Part shown: in pieces, positions 35,438 to 44,575 of the stretch
Position numbering within the stretch: the stretch's first letter is position 1
Layout of the letters: each line of letters opens with the position of its first letter
Assembly: GCF_039645985.1 (NCBI RefSeq)
Contig: NZ_CP147919.1
Location: forward strand, 2,666,001 to 2,730,000
DNA from: Sulfurimonas sp. HSL3-7
Lineage (GTDB): Bacteria; Campylobacterota; Campylobacteria; Campylobacterales; Sulfurimonadaceae
Length of the DNA: 64,000 nt
Reading direction: 5' to 3'
Notes under the pieces: model-generated
What the model saw: only the letters and a program-made list of their open reading frames with translations
Database searches by the model: none
Told to the model about the DNA's origin: nothing
Made by a program: the position numbers and the translations under genes

Positions 35438-35878
35438 ATGAAGATCGCGGTCCCTTTAAAAGATACGTTCACGTTCTATCATCTTAACCCGTTTACCGCA
35501 CCGAAATTTGCCATCTATACGATAGAGGGAGACCGTTTGAACCTGACATACGGCCTTTCTAGTGTTGTCGACAACCCGTGTAAAAACATCAATAACGGCA
35601 AGTTCGAAGAGAAACAGATCCTATGCGACTGTGACTCAAAGCAGTGCGCGGACATCCACCATATCTTCGAGCACTATGCGCTGCTCGATGCTATCGGCGG
35701 TTGCAGCTATCTGCTGGCCGACCATTACTGTGACAACACCACGCGCGCGCTTAACAACGGCGGTATCAAGGTGTTTAAAATACCGCCTATCATCAACATG
35801 ATCGATAGTGCCGTTAAAAATTTTATATTAGGAGCTTCCCTTGCAAGTACTTTTAAACACATCCACCATGTGTCTTGA
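35438..35878 (+). CDS. NifX/NafY-family cofactor-binding protein
   Basis: 146 residues of the dinitrogenase iron-molybdenum cofactor family: MKIAVPLKD, FAIYTIEGDRLNLTYGLSS, then CDCDSKQCADIHHIFEHYALLDAIGGCSYLLADHYCDNTTRALNNGGIKVFKIP. Extra cysteines (CDC...CAD, GGCSYL, HYC) exceed the usual number. Likely carries NifB-co or a precursor. AAAGG precedes ATG 35438. Overlaps the next gene by 38 bases. Confidence 0.85.
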   Translation: MKIAVPLKDTFTFYHLNPFTAPKFAIYTIEGDRLNLTYGLSSVVDNPCKNINNGKFEEKQILCDCDSKQCADIHHIFEHYALLDAIGGCSYLLADHYCDNTTRALNNGGIKVFKIPPIINMIDSAVKNFILGASLASTFKHIHHVS

Positions 35879-36356
35879 GGATATGCCTCTTGACATCGGG
35901 TACGCTTCTGAAAAGGTGAAACTTACCGGCAGTGACGGTAAGGAGCACACCATCGGCGGCCAAAACGGAAAAACCCAGCTGATCATCAGCACGCCCTTCA
36001 TCGACGACGCCCTTGTTCAGGAGCTCGAAGAGATCGATGCCATGCTTCCGAAAGGGGGCGAATACGAGGTGACGGCGGCACTGGTCGTCGCCAATGACAC
36101 CCATGAACGCCCCAACCTGGAGAACATCGATTTTTTCATCGACAGTGAAGGAGAGTACGGCGACTTTTACGGCGTCCGTCTCGAAGGGGACCCCTGCGAC
36201 GGCGAGTTGACCAAGGCCGCCATCCTCATCTCCAAAGACGGGGCGATCTTCTACGACGAGTTTGCAAAAAACCTGCATGACAGGTTTAACGCCGATACCC
36301 TGCTGCGCAAGATCATGGCAGCACAAACCTGCTACACCGGAAAAGGATGCCACTAA
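35841..36356 (+). CDS. Thiol-peroxidase-like protein lacking the peroxidatic cysteine
   Basis: 171 residues with a Tpx-like thioredoxin fold: VKLTGSDGKEHTIGGQNGKTQLIISTPFID, and RPNLENIDFFIDSEGEYGDFYGVRL. Where Tpx has TPVCD, this has TPFIDDAL, so the catalytic cysteine is missing; Cys remains in DPCDG, TCYTGKGC. Start is TTG at 35841 with AGGAG six bases before, inside the upstream gene. A binding or structural role in nitrogenase assembly is more likely than peroxide reduction. ATG at 35868 is the alternative start. Confidence 0.7.
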   Translation: MQVLLNTSTMCLEDMPLDIGYASEKVKLTGSDGKEHTIGGQNGKTQLIISTPFIDDALVQELEEIDAMLPKGGEYEVTAALVVANDTHERPNLENIDFFIDSEGEYGDFYGVRLEGDPCDGELTKAAILISKDGAIFYDEFAKNLHDRFNADTLLRKIMAAQTCYTGKGCH

Positions 36357-37204
36357 TGAGCGAAACAATAGATATCGAAACAACAATCGAAACGATTAAA
36401 AAAGAGATACGCAACCAGACGACCGTCCCCTACTTCGGGCTCGGTATCTTTACAGGGACGAAGACGAAAGAGGGCGAGCAGATGCCCTACGATTCCGACT
36501 CGATGATCCTGATGATGAACAACGGCCGCGCCATGAGCCCCCGGCTGATGTTCGAATATTCACGTGCCGCGATGCACCTTGAACAGCGTCGCGGTGTTGA
36601 CTACATTCAACAGATGATGAACTGGATCTACACCAAAGAGTTTGCGCCGACGCCGCTTCATAAAGCGATCGTCGACATGCTGCCGCGTTATATCGTCGAC
36701 ACCAACCGCGATGCAAAACTTCAAGAGCTGCTCGCCTTTGAACCGCACTGTCTGATCGTCGGAAAGGCGCGGATTCTGAACAACGATTACCGCTATGAGA
36801 TCTTTGAGTACGACGTCGAAAACAAAAAGTATTTTCAGGTCGAAGAGGCGGCACTTGATGATGCCAAAAAGATCCTCTTCAAACCGATGGGATCGACCCT
36901 CCCGGAGCCGAGTTTTATCATATCGGATGCCGACTACGTTGACTGGCTCACCGAGGCGATGGGCGGTTTTGCCGTCCCTTCTGTACTTAAGAGCTATCGG
37001 AAAACAAAAAAGTACCTCTTTATGGGTACCTATTTCGATCGTGACACCGACCGTATGGTTGCCAACGAACTGACGATGGGACTTGAAGGCGGTTATGTCA
37101 TCACCGACAAAGAGTTAGGGAAAAAGGAGAAAAAATTCATCGAAAAGCACAACCTTGAAGTGCTTGAGATGTCCCTGGACGAGTTTACCAAAGCGTTTGT
37201 TTGA
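36356..37204 (+). CDS. SIR2-like-domain protein of the nif cluster
   Basis: 282 residues, SIR2-like class (not a classic sirtuin): VPYFGLGIFTGT near 25, SPRLMFEYSRAAMHLEQRRG, then PTPLHKAIVDMLPRYIVDTNRD and a closing part KKYLFMGTYFDRDTDRMVANEL. The residues expected for NAD binding (G-G-AG at the start, N-x-D-T) are partly present. Homologues sit in nif clusters of Campylobacterota, from my recollection; their activity is not known to me. Start TAATG shares a base with the upstream stop. Confidence 0.75.
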   Translation: MSETIDIETTIETIKKEIRNQTTVPYFGLGIFTGTKTKEGEQMPYDSDSMILMMNNGRAMSPRLMFEYSRAAMHLEQRRGVDYIQQMMNWIYTKEFAPTPLHKAIVDMLPRYIVDTNRDAKLQELLAFEPHCLIVGKARILNNDYRYEIFEYDVENKKYFQVEEAALDDAKKILFKPMGSTLPEPSFIISDADYVDWLTEAMGGFAVPSVLKSYRKTKKYLFMGTYFDRDTDRMVANELTMGLEGGYVITDKELGKKEKKFIEKHNLEVLEMSLDEFTKAFV

Positions 37205-37280
37205 TTTCACGTTAAATGAGCAAAGCCCATTCGGGTAAAAGAATTCTTGAATAATTCAAAATTCTATACAAAGGAATACA

Positions 37281-37877
37281 ATGCCATATATACCAACCGT
37301 TAAAGACCGGTCACCGAGAGGCGAACGCTACTTCGATCTATTTTCGAAACTCATGGGCGACCGTGTTATCATGATCACCGAACCTGTTGATGACCACATG
37401 ATGGGCATCATCGTCTCACAGCTGCTCTACCTCGAAGCCGAAGATTCCGAAGAGCCGATCCACATGTACATCAGTTCTCCGGGCGGTTCGGTCATGGCAG
37501 GACTTGCCATTCTTGACACGATGCAGCTCATCAGCGCGCCGGTATACACCTACGCCATGGGAATGGTCGCCTCGATGGCCGCCGTTCTCTTTACCTGCGG
37601 GGAGCCGGGGCACCGTTACATCTTTCCCAATGCCGAGGTGATGATCCACCAGCCGCTCGGCGGCACCTCGGGCCAGGCCAGTGATATCGAGATCCAGGCC
37701 AACCACATCCTCAAGCTGAAAAAGAGACTCTACAAAATTCTTTCAAAAGCGACGGGCAAACATATCAGAACAATCGAAAAAGAGAGTGACCGCGACAACT
37801 ACTTTGAAGCAGCCGATGCCATTACATTCGGATTGGCGGACACCATATTAGAATCCATCACCAAAAAGGATGTGTAA
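37281..37877 (+). CDS. clpP: ATP-dependent Clp protease proteolytic subunit (nif-linked copy)
   Basis: 198 residues. Catalytic Ser98 in GMVASMAAVLF and His123 in MIHQPLGG, with Asp near 172; YISSPGGSVMAGLAILDTM is typical. AAAGGAA before the start. The start of clpX shares the last base of its stop (TAATG). Placed between nif genes, it is probably a second, nif-dedicated ClpP beside a housekeeping copy elsewhere. Confidence 0.95.
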   Translation: MPYIPTVKDRSPRGERYFDLFSKLMGDRVIMITEPVDDHMMGIIVSQLLYLEAEDSEEPIHMYISSPGGSVMAGLAILDTMQLISAPVYTYAMGMVASMAAVLFTCGEPGHRYIFPNAEVMIHQPLGGTSGQASDIEIQANHILKLKKRLYKILSKATGKHIRTIEKESDRDNYFEAADAITFGLADTILESITKKDV

Positions 37878-39097
37878 TGAGTCAGGAAAAAGTCTGTTCG
37901 TTCTGCGGACGTAAACAGAGCGAAGTCAAAAAGATGTTCTCCTCGGAGAAGACCAACATTTGTAACGAATGTGTGAGCACCTGCTCGAGCATCCTTCAAA
38001 AAGAGGTGCGCTACGAACAGCAGACGAACATGCAGGAGCAGCTGCCGAAACCCGAAAAGATCGTCAGCTACCTGGACAAGCACATCATCGGGCAGGAAGA
38101 GGCCAAGAAGGTTTTGGCAGTCGCCCTCTACAACCACTACAAACGGATCGAGAACCCTGTCTATAACAGTGTCGAACTCGAAAAGAGCAATATCCTGCTG
38201 CTCGGCCCTACCGGCAGCGGGAAGACCCTGCTTGCCAAGTCCCTGGCCAAGATCATGAACGTCCCCTTCGCGGTTGCCGACGCCACGGCACTGACCGAGG
38301 CAGGCTATGTGGGTGAAGATGTCGAAAGCATCCTCTCCCGCCTGCTGGCCGCGGCAAACTACGACATCGAACTGGCCCAGCGCGGGATCGTCTACATCGA
38401 CGAGATCGACAAGATCGCCCGCAAAAGCGAATCCTCCACGATGGGACGCGATGTCTCGGGCGAAGGGGTGCAGCAGGGACTGCTGAAGATCCTCGAAGGG
38501 AGCGAGGTCTATGTTCCGGTGAAGGGAAGCCGCAAAAACTCGACGACCGAGACCGTGCTCATCGACACCTCCCACATCCTCTTTGTCTGCGGGGGCGCTT
38601 TTGTCGGGCTGGTGCCGGATGTCCACACCAAAAAGACCAACAAGGTCGGGTTCGGTTCCGTACAGAAAGCGGCGATGAAAGAGTTCAAGGTCGACCAGAA
38701 GGCGCTGGTGCACTACGGCATCATCCCGGAGTTCATCGGCCGTATCCCGGTCATCGCCCAGCTGCGTGAACTGACCAAGGATCAGATGGTTCAGATCCTT
38801 CAAGAGCCGGACAACGCCCTTATCAAACAGTTCCAGGCCCTTTTCGAAATGGACGGCATCACCCTCAATTTCGAGGAGAAGGCCCTGGAAGCGATCGCAC
38901 AGAAGGCGATCGACAAGGGTGTCGGTGCCCGCGGTCTGCGCGGTATTATCGAAGAGGTGATGCTGCCGCTGCAGTACAGCTGCCCGTCCCAAGAGAGCCT
39001 GGAGAGCGTCACCATCACCGAAGCGGTCGTGGAAGATCCGGCCACTCCGGCTATTTTTACCTACAAAAAAGAAGAAGAGAACACCGCCGAGGCGTGA
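37877..39097 (+). CDS. clpX: ATP-dependent Clp protease ATPase subunit ClpX (nif-linked copy)
   Basis: 406 residues. N-terminal zinc finger CSFCGRK...NICNECV (Cys7, 10, 29, 32), Walker A GPTGSGKT near 113, Walker [15 protein letters not shown] near 173, pore loop GYVGEDVE, sensor 2 [11 protein letters not shown] near 355. A. vinelandii has a clpX-like gene in its nif cluster that affects turnover of NifB and related proteins; a parallel role is inferred here. Coupled to clpP. Confidence 0.95.
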   Translation: MSQEKVCSFCGRKQSEVKKMFSSEKTNICNECVSTCSSILQKEVRYEQQTNMQEQLPKPEKIVSYLDKHIIGQEEAKKVLAVALYNHYKRIENPVYNSVELEKSNILLLGPTGSGKTLLAKSLAKIMNVPFAVADATALTEAGYVGEDVESILSRLLAAANYDIELAQRGIVYIDEIDKIARKSESSTMGRDVSGEGVQQGLLKILEGSEVYVPVKGSRKNSTTETVLIDTSHILFVCGGAFVGLVPDVHTKKTNKVGFGSVQKAAMKEFKVDQKALVHYGIIPEFIGRIPVIAQLRELTKDQMVQILQEPDNALIKQFQALFEMDGITLNFEEKALEAIAQKAIDKGVGARGLRGIIEEVMLPLQYSCPSQESLESVTITEAVVEDPATPAIFTYKKEEENTAEA

Positions 39098-39308
39098 TCT
39101 TCTCGCACGCTCTCAACAGGCGGCCTCTCCTTTTTTTGCTGATAAATCCTCGTTTACTCCTTCAACCGTTCAGTCATCATCAATAGCTACAACCATCAAA
39201 TGCACCTACCTGCTCGCAATACATCCACTTGATTTCGACAAATAACAGTATATTCCCAAATAACAATTCATAATCATATTAGTCCCTGTTTTTCGACGGG
39301 GCTTAGAG

Positions 39309-39560
39309 ATGAGCAAGGTAGAGATACTCGAAGAGATAAAGCAGGCAATTGGTATCGTTCCCGGATTTTTCGAGATGATGCCGGAAGATCCGCTGGAAAT
39401 GGAACGGGGGCTTTTCAAGCGCTACACGCTGCAAGAAAAAGGTGAAATCCCGCCCAAATACCGGGAATCAATCGGACTTGGAGCTGCGGCGGCACGGCAA
39501 AATCACCGGCGCGAACGCCTTCGGCACATCGGATACGCTCGGCAATGCCGAATACCGAAC
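39309..39560 (+). pseudogene. Truncated carboxymuconolactone-decarboxylase-family gene
   Basis: The first 58 residues read as the start of an AhpD/CMD-like protein (MSKVEILEEIKQAIGIVPGFFEMMPEDPLEMERGLFKRY, then KYRESIGLGAAAA). After that the expected CxxC motif (CxYCxxFH) is missing and the frame loses family character; part of a helix is visible in the next frame (HGKITGANAF). Likely an internal deletion plus frameshift. Located between clpX and nifS. Confidence 0.6.
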
Positions 39561-39629
39561 GTGCCGAAGGATAAATCTTTTCAAATTTTTGACAAACTTT
39601 TCAATATCATACAAAAACACTCCCATTCT

Positions 39630-39643
39630 CGAACAAAACTTGC
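39630..39643 (+). promoter_or_regulatory. Sigma-54-like promoter of nifS
   Basis: CGAACAAAACTTGC: CG-N10-GC with an intact TTGC box and GAAC. One mismatch from GG-N10-GC. The start codon is 67 bases downstream. Confidence 0.45.
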
Positions 39644-39655
39644 ATTCCTACCTAA

Positions 39656-40890
<1,235 letters not shown>

Positions 40891-40891
<1 letters not shown>

Positions 40892-41214
40892 TGCGCCCCT
40901 ACCGTAATATCACCGATGAGGAGCTCTCTTTCCTCGGGGCCGTCCGTGACTGGAACAGCGATATTGCAAAAACACTGGTAGAGAACAGCGAACTGTTGTG
41001 GGTCCATAACCGACGCAAAAAGTTCACTTCGCTTGATCAGGCTGATGAACGTCTTGTACGCCGTGTCAATGTACTGAAGATCGATCAATATGACATCACG
41101 ACAAATTTCGGACGCTACTCGCTTGAAAACGGCAAAAATGTGCATAACGCCTGCGGGTGTATGCGTTTTTGCGACTGCTACGGCAGACTCTACCTGCTCG
41201 CCTCTCAATACTAG
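40891..41214 (+). CDS. Unknown protein coupled to nifS, cysteine-rich C-terminus
   Basis: 107 residues. The C-terminal part has CGCMRFCDCYG at about 91-101, four cysteines in a tight cluster able to hold an Fe-S cluster or metal. No NifU domain recognised, although the position after nifS is where nifU-like genes often lie. Translationally coupled to nifS by one base. Confidence 0.7.
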
Positions 41215-41238
41215 AGACCCTAAACATCAGGAGCCCAT

Positions 41239-41442
41239 ATGCAATACCTTGTCGACATCCGCATCAGCGAAGGCCCGAAACGCACCTACCGCATTGACGC
41301 CAAAACAGAAGAGGAGGCGTTGGAACGTCTAAAACTCCGTCTGCCGCCGCAGCAGCGCGATGCTTTCGTCGTCGATGCTATTAAGATCGATCCGGCAACT
41401 GTCGTTGACGAAGATCCCTATGGCATCTTCGGCGGGGAGTGA
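41239..41442 (+). CDS. Small conserved-looking protein after nifS
   Basis: 67 residues, an alpha/beta pattern: YLVDIRISEGPKRTYRIDAKTEEEALERLKLRL. CAGGAG precedes the start. 24 bases after the previous gene, so probably the same operon. Family not recognised. Confidence 0.65.
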   Translation: MQYLVDIRISEGPKRTYRIDAKTEEEALERLKLRLPPQQRDAFVVDAIKIDPATVVDEDPYGIFGGE

Positions 41443-41781
41443 TCTTTATGCATACCGGGCTCTGACGCAAAAGAGGCACAGACTTCATTGGGAACTTCAT
41501 GTCAAAGTACAGATGCCTCGCACTCCGCTTTCAATACAACAGTGTTAAATGCACAGAAGCACATTACCGTCTGAACCTGTACAAAAATCTCCAAAGTAAC
41601 GCCATAATCAATAGCAACAAGCCGGTATTTTACTTTTAATTATAATAATTAGTAATACATAAATATTAATTTTACTTGCAAAGAAACTGTAAAGAGTTGC
41701 TGTAGTAGCATCTAACTATAGTTGATTTTTTCAGTTTCACAGAATCTAGTTGCACAAGGCTGGCTCAAGAGGAGGGGTATC
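41443..41781 (+). other. Gene-free stretch before the haem barrel gene
   Basis: AT-rich in its second half (41590-41730). No ORF of note. No clear GG-N10-GC. The gene's promoter is probably here but I could not place it. Confidence 0.5.
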
Positions 41782-43068
41782 ATGAAAAGAGAAGAGAACC
41801 GAGTATGGCTAAGGCCTGTTGTAATTCTGGGTCTTATGGCGTTTTTCAGTCTTCAAGCATGGGCCGCACCTATGTTTGCACGCAAGTACAATCTAAGCTG
41901 TACCGTATGTCATTCGGCCTTTCCCAAGCTCAATGCGTTCGGCAAAGAGTTCATGGCCAACAACTACAGGTTGCCGAACTGGAGGGAGAAGACCATTACC
42001 GCAGACGACGATCAGCTCGCGCTGCAGGACTCCATCCCTCTTGCCTTCCGTTTGCAGGGGTTTGTACAGGCACGCGACAGCGAAGCCGTTGATGTCGTAA
42101 CAGGTGAAACGACAGGTGCCGATACCGATTTCCAGGCTCCCTATTTGATAAAGATGCTTTCAAGCGCGCCGCTGTCCGAACACATCACCTACTACTTTTA
42201 TGCGATCTTCGCCGAAAAGGGAGGGAACGGTGAGGTGATCGTAGAAGATGCCTGGTTTTCCTATGATGATCTCTTCGGCAGCGGCATCAGCATGATGCTC
42301 GGCCAGTTCCAGGTATCCGATCTGATGTTCCCGCGGGAGACCCGGCTGACTTTTCAGGACTATATGGCCTTCCGCATGGCGGGCATCACCTATGAACGAG
42401 GTGCACTGTTCTCAAGGGACCTGGGACCGATCAACATCGGCCTGGGGCTGGTCAACGGCAACGGTATTACCGAGAACGTGACGATCAACAGCCCGGGTTA
42501 CCGCCGTCCGGACCATATGTTTGACAATGACAACGCAAAGGCCGTGTTTGGCCGGATCGGCACAGAGCTCGGCCCGGTTTCTGCAGGTGTGTTTTATTAC
42601 AACGGTTCGCAGAAAAATGCGACGGGCGATGCCGGAACAGAGACCGGCACCCGCGATACCGATAAGCAGATCGCCGGTCTCGATCTTTCGGGTGACTTCG
42701 GAGGCGAGATCTACTGGTATGGCCAGCTGCTATGGAACGAGTGGGACGGCTTCATTGATCAGAATACCAAATACCGGTGGATCGGCGGGTTCGCCGGTTT
42801 AGACTATGTGCCGGGAAACAGCTGGAGCTACTCGCTGCTGTACAACTATGCTGACGGCGGTGACTTTGACAACAGCGACACGGTGTATGAAGGCATCGAC
42901 ATCAACAGCCTGACACTTAATGCCTCGTACTATTTCATGCGCAACGTCAAAGGGGTTATTGAAGCCAATGCGGATTTTCTCGCCAAAGAAGCACAAAGTG
43001 GAATATTTTACACAGGCCATTTGAGCCACGAAAACTATATTTTGCTTGGATTCGATGCCGCGTTTTAG
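41782..43068 (+). CDS. Outer-membrane barrel protein with an N-terminal haem-c motif
   Basis: 428 residues. Signal peptide to about residue 30 (LMAFFSLQAWA), then one CxxCH motif (SCTVCHSAFPKLNAFGKEFMANNYRLP, near 43) and about 16 amphipathic strands typical of a porin (ISMMLGQFQVSDLMFPRE, YWYGQLLWNEWDGF, YSYSLLYNYADGGD). Ends in Phe, as outer-membrane barrels do. The start at 41782 has GGAGG; upstream codons lack one. Periplasmic-facing haem in a barrel suggests outer-membrane electron transfer or sensing of a redox compound. Near nif genes, but link unproven. Confidence 0.75.
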   Translation: MKREENRVWLRPVVILGLMAFFSLQAWAAPMFARKYNLSCTVCHSAFPKLNAFGKEFMANNYRLPNWREKTITADDDQLALQDSIPLAFRLQGFVQARDSEAVDVVTGETTGADTDFQAPYLIKMLSSAPLSEHITYYFYAIFAEKGGNGEVIVEDAWFSYDDLFGSGISMMLGQFQVSDLMFPRETRLTFQDYMAFRMAGITYERGALFSRDLGPINIGLGLVNGNGITENVTINSPGYRRPDHMFDNDNAKAVFGRIGTELGPVSAGVFYYNGSQKNATGDAGTETGTRDTDKQIAGLDLSGDFGGEIYWYGQLLWNEWDGFIDQNTKYRWIGGFAGLDYVPGNSWSYSLLYNYADGGDFDNSDTVYEGIDINSLTLNASYYFMRNVKGVIEANADFLAKEAQSGIFYTGHLSHENYILLGFDAAF

Positions 43069-43087
43069 GCAAGAATATCTTACCAAT

Positions 43088-43132
43088 GATGACAAAAAGC
43101 GTCAGCTTTTACATTTCAAACCAATGCGTCAC
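43088..43132 (+). repeat. Short repeat, copy R4
   Basis: AAAAAGCGTCAGCTTTTAC, then CAATGCGTCAC. Matches 26549-26590 and, more loosely, 20794-20832. Forms an AAAAGC/GCTTTT hairpin directly after the haem barrel gene, so it could also terminate transcription. Confidence 0.55.
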
Positions 43133-43434
43133 GGTCTAGCTCTTTCCCTTTCCTTTTGTAGCCGTTTGCGTTCAGGGGTGTAGGCCCACCACACCTTTGG
43201 CTCCCCGCCGTTCATAAAATCGACGACCGACATCAGGGTATCGAGCAGGCAGGGGTCCTGACGTCTGCCTTTTGCCTCGCACAGCCGCAGATAGAGTTCA
43301 TACGCATCGCCCCCGGCAAGCTGTTGCGGCCTCTCGATCCCGATGCGCCGGAGATCGTTAGCGATCGCCGGACCGATATTGGGAAGATCGCTCAATGTTC
43401 TGGTCGTTTCGCGTCTCACTTTTTCCGGGTTCAT
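43129..43434 (-). CDS. Helix-hairpin-helix protein of the Cdd1/pathogenicity-locus family
   Basis: 101 residues. HhH: LSDLPNIGPAIANDLRRIGIERPQQLAGG, then DAYELYLRLCEAKGRRQDPCLLDTLMSVVDFMNGGEPKVWWAYTPERKR. The pattern DLPNIG..DL..GI...L.G.....LY..LC...G..DPC.LD..WW matches the family (PF11731). Likely binds DNA; role unknown. AGGAGG precedes the start. Confidence 0.88.
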   Translation of the reverse strand: MNPEKVRRETTRTLSDLPNIGPAIANDLRRIGIERPQQLAGGDAYELYLRLCEAKGRRQDPCLLDTLMSVVDFMNGGEPKVWWAYTPERKRLQKERERARP

Positions 43435-43483
43435 GGAACCTCCTCCTTTTTGTCAAGTATACTAAAAAATACTACAACCGCAT

Positions 43484-43497
43484 AGAATCAGAATTGC
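43484..43497 (+). promoter_or_regulatory. Possible sigma-54-like promoter
   Basis: AGAATCAGAATTGC: AG-N10-GC with TTGC. Two departures from consensus. The start codon of the next gene is 37 bases away. Confidence 0.3.
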
Positions 43498-43534
43498 ATT
43501 GTTATCAGCAAATATAACACAAGGAACACCCTCA

Positions 43535-44098
43535 ATGTCAATTATCAAAGATTTTATCTATGACAACAATCTACAATGGCAGGCGTCATACAGCGACGAA
43601 ACAGAAAAGTACCCTTACGGCTACCGCGGCAGCCTCGTTATCACCCCGGGTAAAGTACTCTCGGCCGACAAACAGCTTCCGCCTAAAGCAACAGCGACAC
43701 AGGTGATCTTGACGGCAAAGAGCGGTCACATCGATTTTCTTGCATGCGAGCTTGAGACACTGGACTTTTTTGAACCGTTTGTAGAACGTTATAAAGAGGT
43801 TTTAAGTCCTGAAGGTCTCTACATTATCTTCGTGACCGATCTTGATGCAGACGGAAAACTTGAGTATGAAGGTTTGACGTTCTATATGTTCGCCCTGGAC
43901 GAAAGCTCAGTCTGGAACGAACTTCTCGATCATGCAGACCTATCAAAAGGCGACCTTAAAAAGCTGAACGCAGCAGAGAAGATCGACACCGTATGCGATG
44001 AGATCAAATCAACAACGCTTCGTATCAGCGAAAAAAGCTATGACGAGATCAAGGCCCTTCAAAGTGCTGAAGGCAAACTGCTTTTCGGCGCGGTGTAA
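43535..44098 (+). CDS. Unknown soluble protein
   Basis: 187 residues, mixed alpha/beta, one Cys-containing strand (HIDFLACELETLDFFEPF), and DADGKLEYEGLTFYMFALDE. ACAAGGAACACCC lies upstream of the ATG at 43535. A perfect hairpin follows. No family recognised. Confidence 0.65.
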   Translation: MSIIKDFIYDNNLQWQASYSDETEKYPYGYRGSLVITPGKVLSADKQLPPKATATQVILTAKSGHIDFLACELETLDFFEPFVERYKEVLSPEGLYIIFVTDLDADGKLEYEGLTFYMFALDESSVWNELLDHADLSKGDLKKLNAAEKIDTVCDEIKSTTLRISEKSYDEIKALQSAEGKLLFGAV

Positions 44099-44110
44099 CC
44101 CTCTCTTCAA

Positions 44111-44132
44111 ACACCCCGTGAGAACGGGGTGT
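44111..44132. terminator. Bidirectional terminator hairpin
   Basis: ACACCCCGT-GAGA-ACGGGGTGT, nine perfect pairs and a GNRA-like tetraloop, followed by CATATTTCC on one side and TTTGAAGAGAGG on the other. It lies between convergent genes. Confidence 0.75.
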
Positions 44133-44147
44133 CATATTTCCTCTCTT

Positions 44148-44555
44148 CTAATGCTGCACACGTAAAAAGACCTGAAAACTTGTCATGGCCTCTACATCCC
44201 CGCTATCGACCGTCACCCTTGCATCACTGCCTATTGTCCCTATGATTTCGACACTGCCGTCTGCATCACGGAAGGTGATGCACTCAGCCTCCGGTTCAGG
44301 TATTAATCCGAGAGCCGACGCTTCTATAAAGGTACTCAAGACCCCGGCAGAAAGGAATGTTCTGCTTGTGATCCCGGCTATCAGCTCATGCAGTTTGTCA
44401 AATGTGATCACACATTGGAGACAGTCTCTGTTGGAACGGCTGATCCCCTGGTTTGCAAACGAGGCGACGCCGGTTGCGTGCAACATCTTGAGTTCATCCA
44501 TCGTGACCTCTTTGGACTCATACTGCTTTTTCAGTTCTAGAAATGTCTTGATCAT
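44148..44555 (-). CDS. Unknown protein with CLQC motif
   Basis: 135 residues. Helical N-terminal third, then SNRDCLQCVITFDKL (about 40-55), a strand-rich C-terminus (VEIIGTIGSDARVTVDSGDVEAMTSFQVFL). AGAAGGCATG lies at the start. Last gene of the long minus-strand block. No family recognised. Confidence 0.65.
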   Translation of the reverse strand: MIKTFLELKKQYESKEVTMDELKMLHATGVASFANQGISRSNRDCLQCVITFDKLHELIAGITSRTFLSAGVLSTFIEASALGLIPEPEAECITFRDADGSVEIIGTIGSDARVTVDSGDVEAMTSFQVFLRVQH

Positions 44556-44575
44556 GCCTTCTCCTCACCAGCTGC

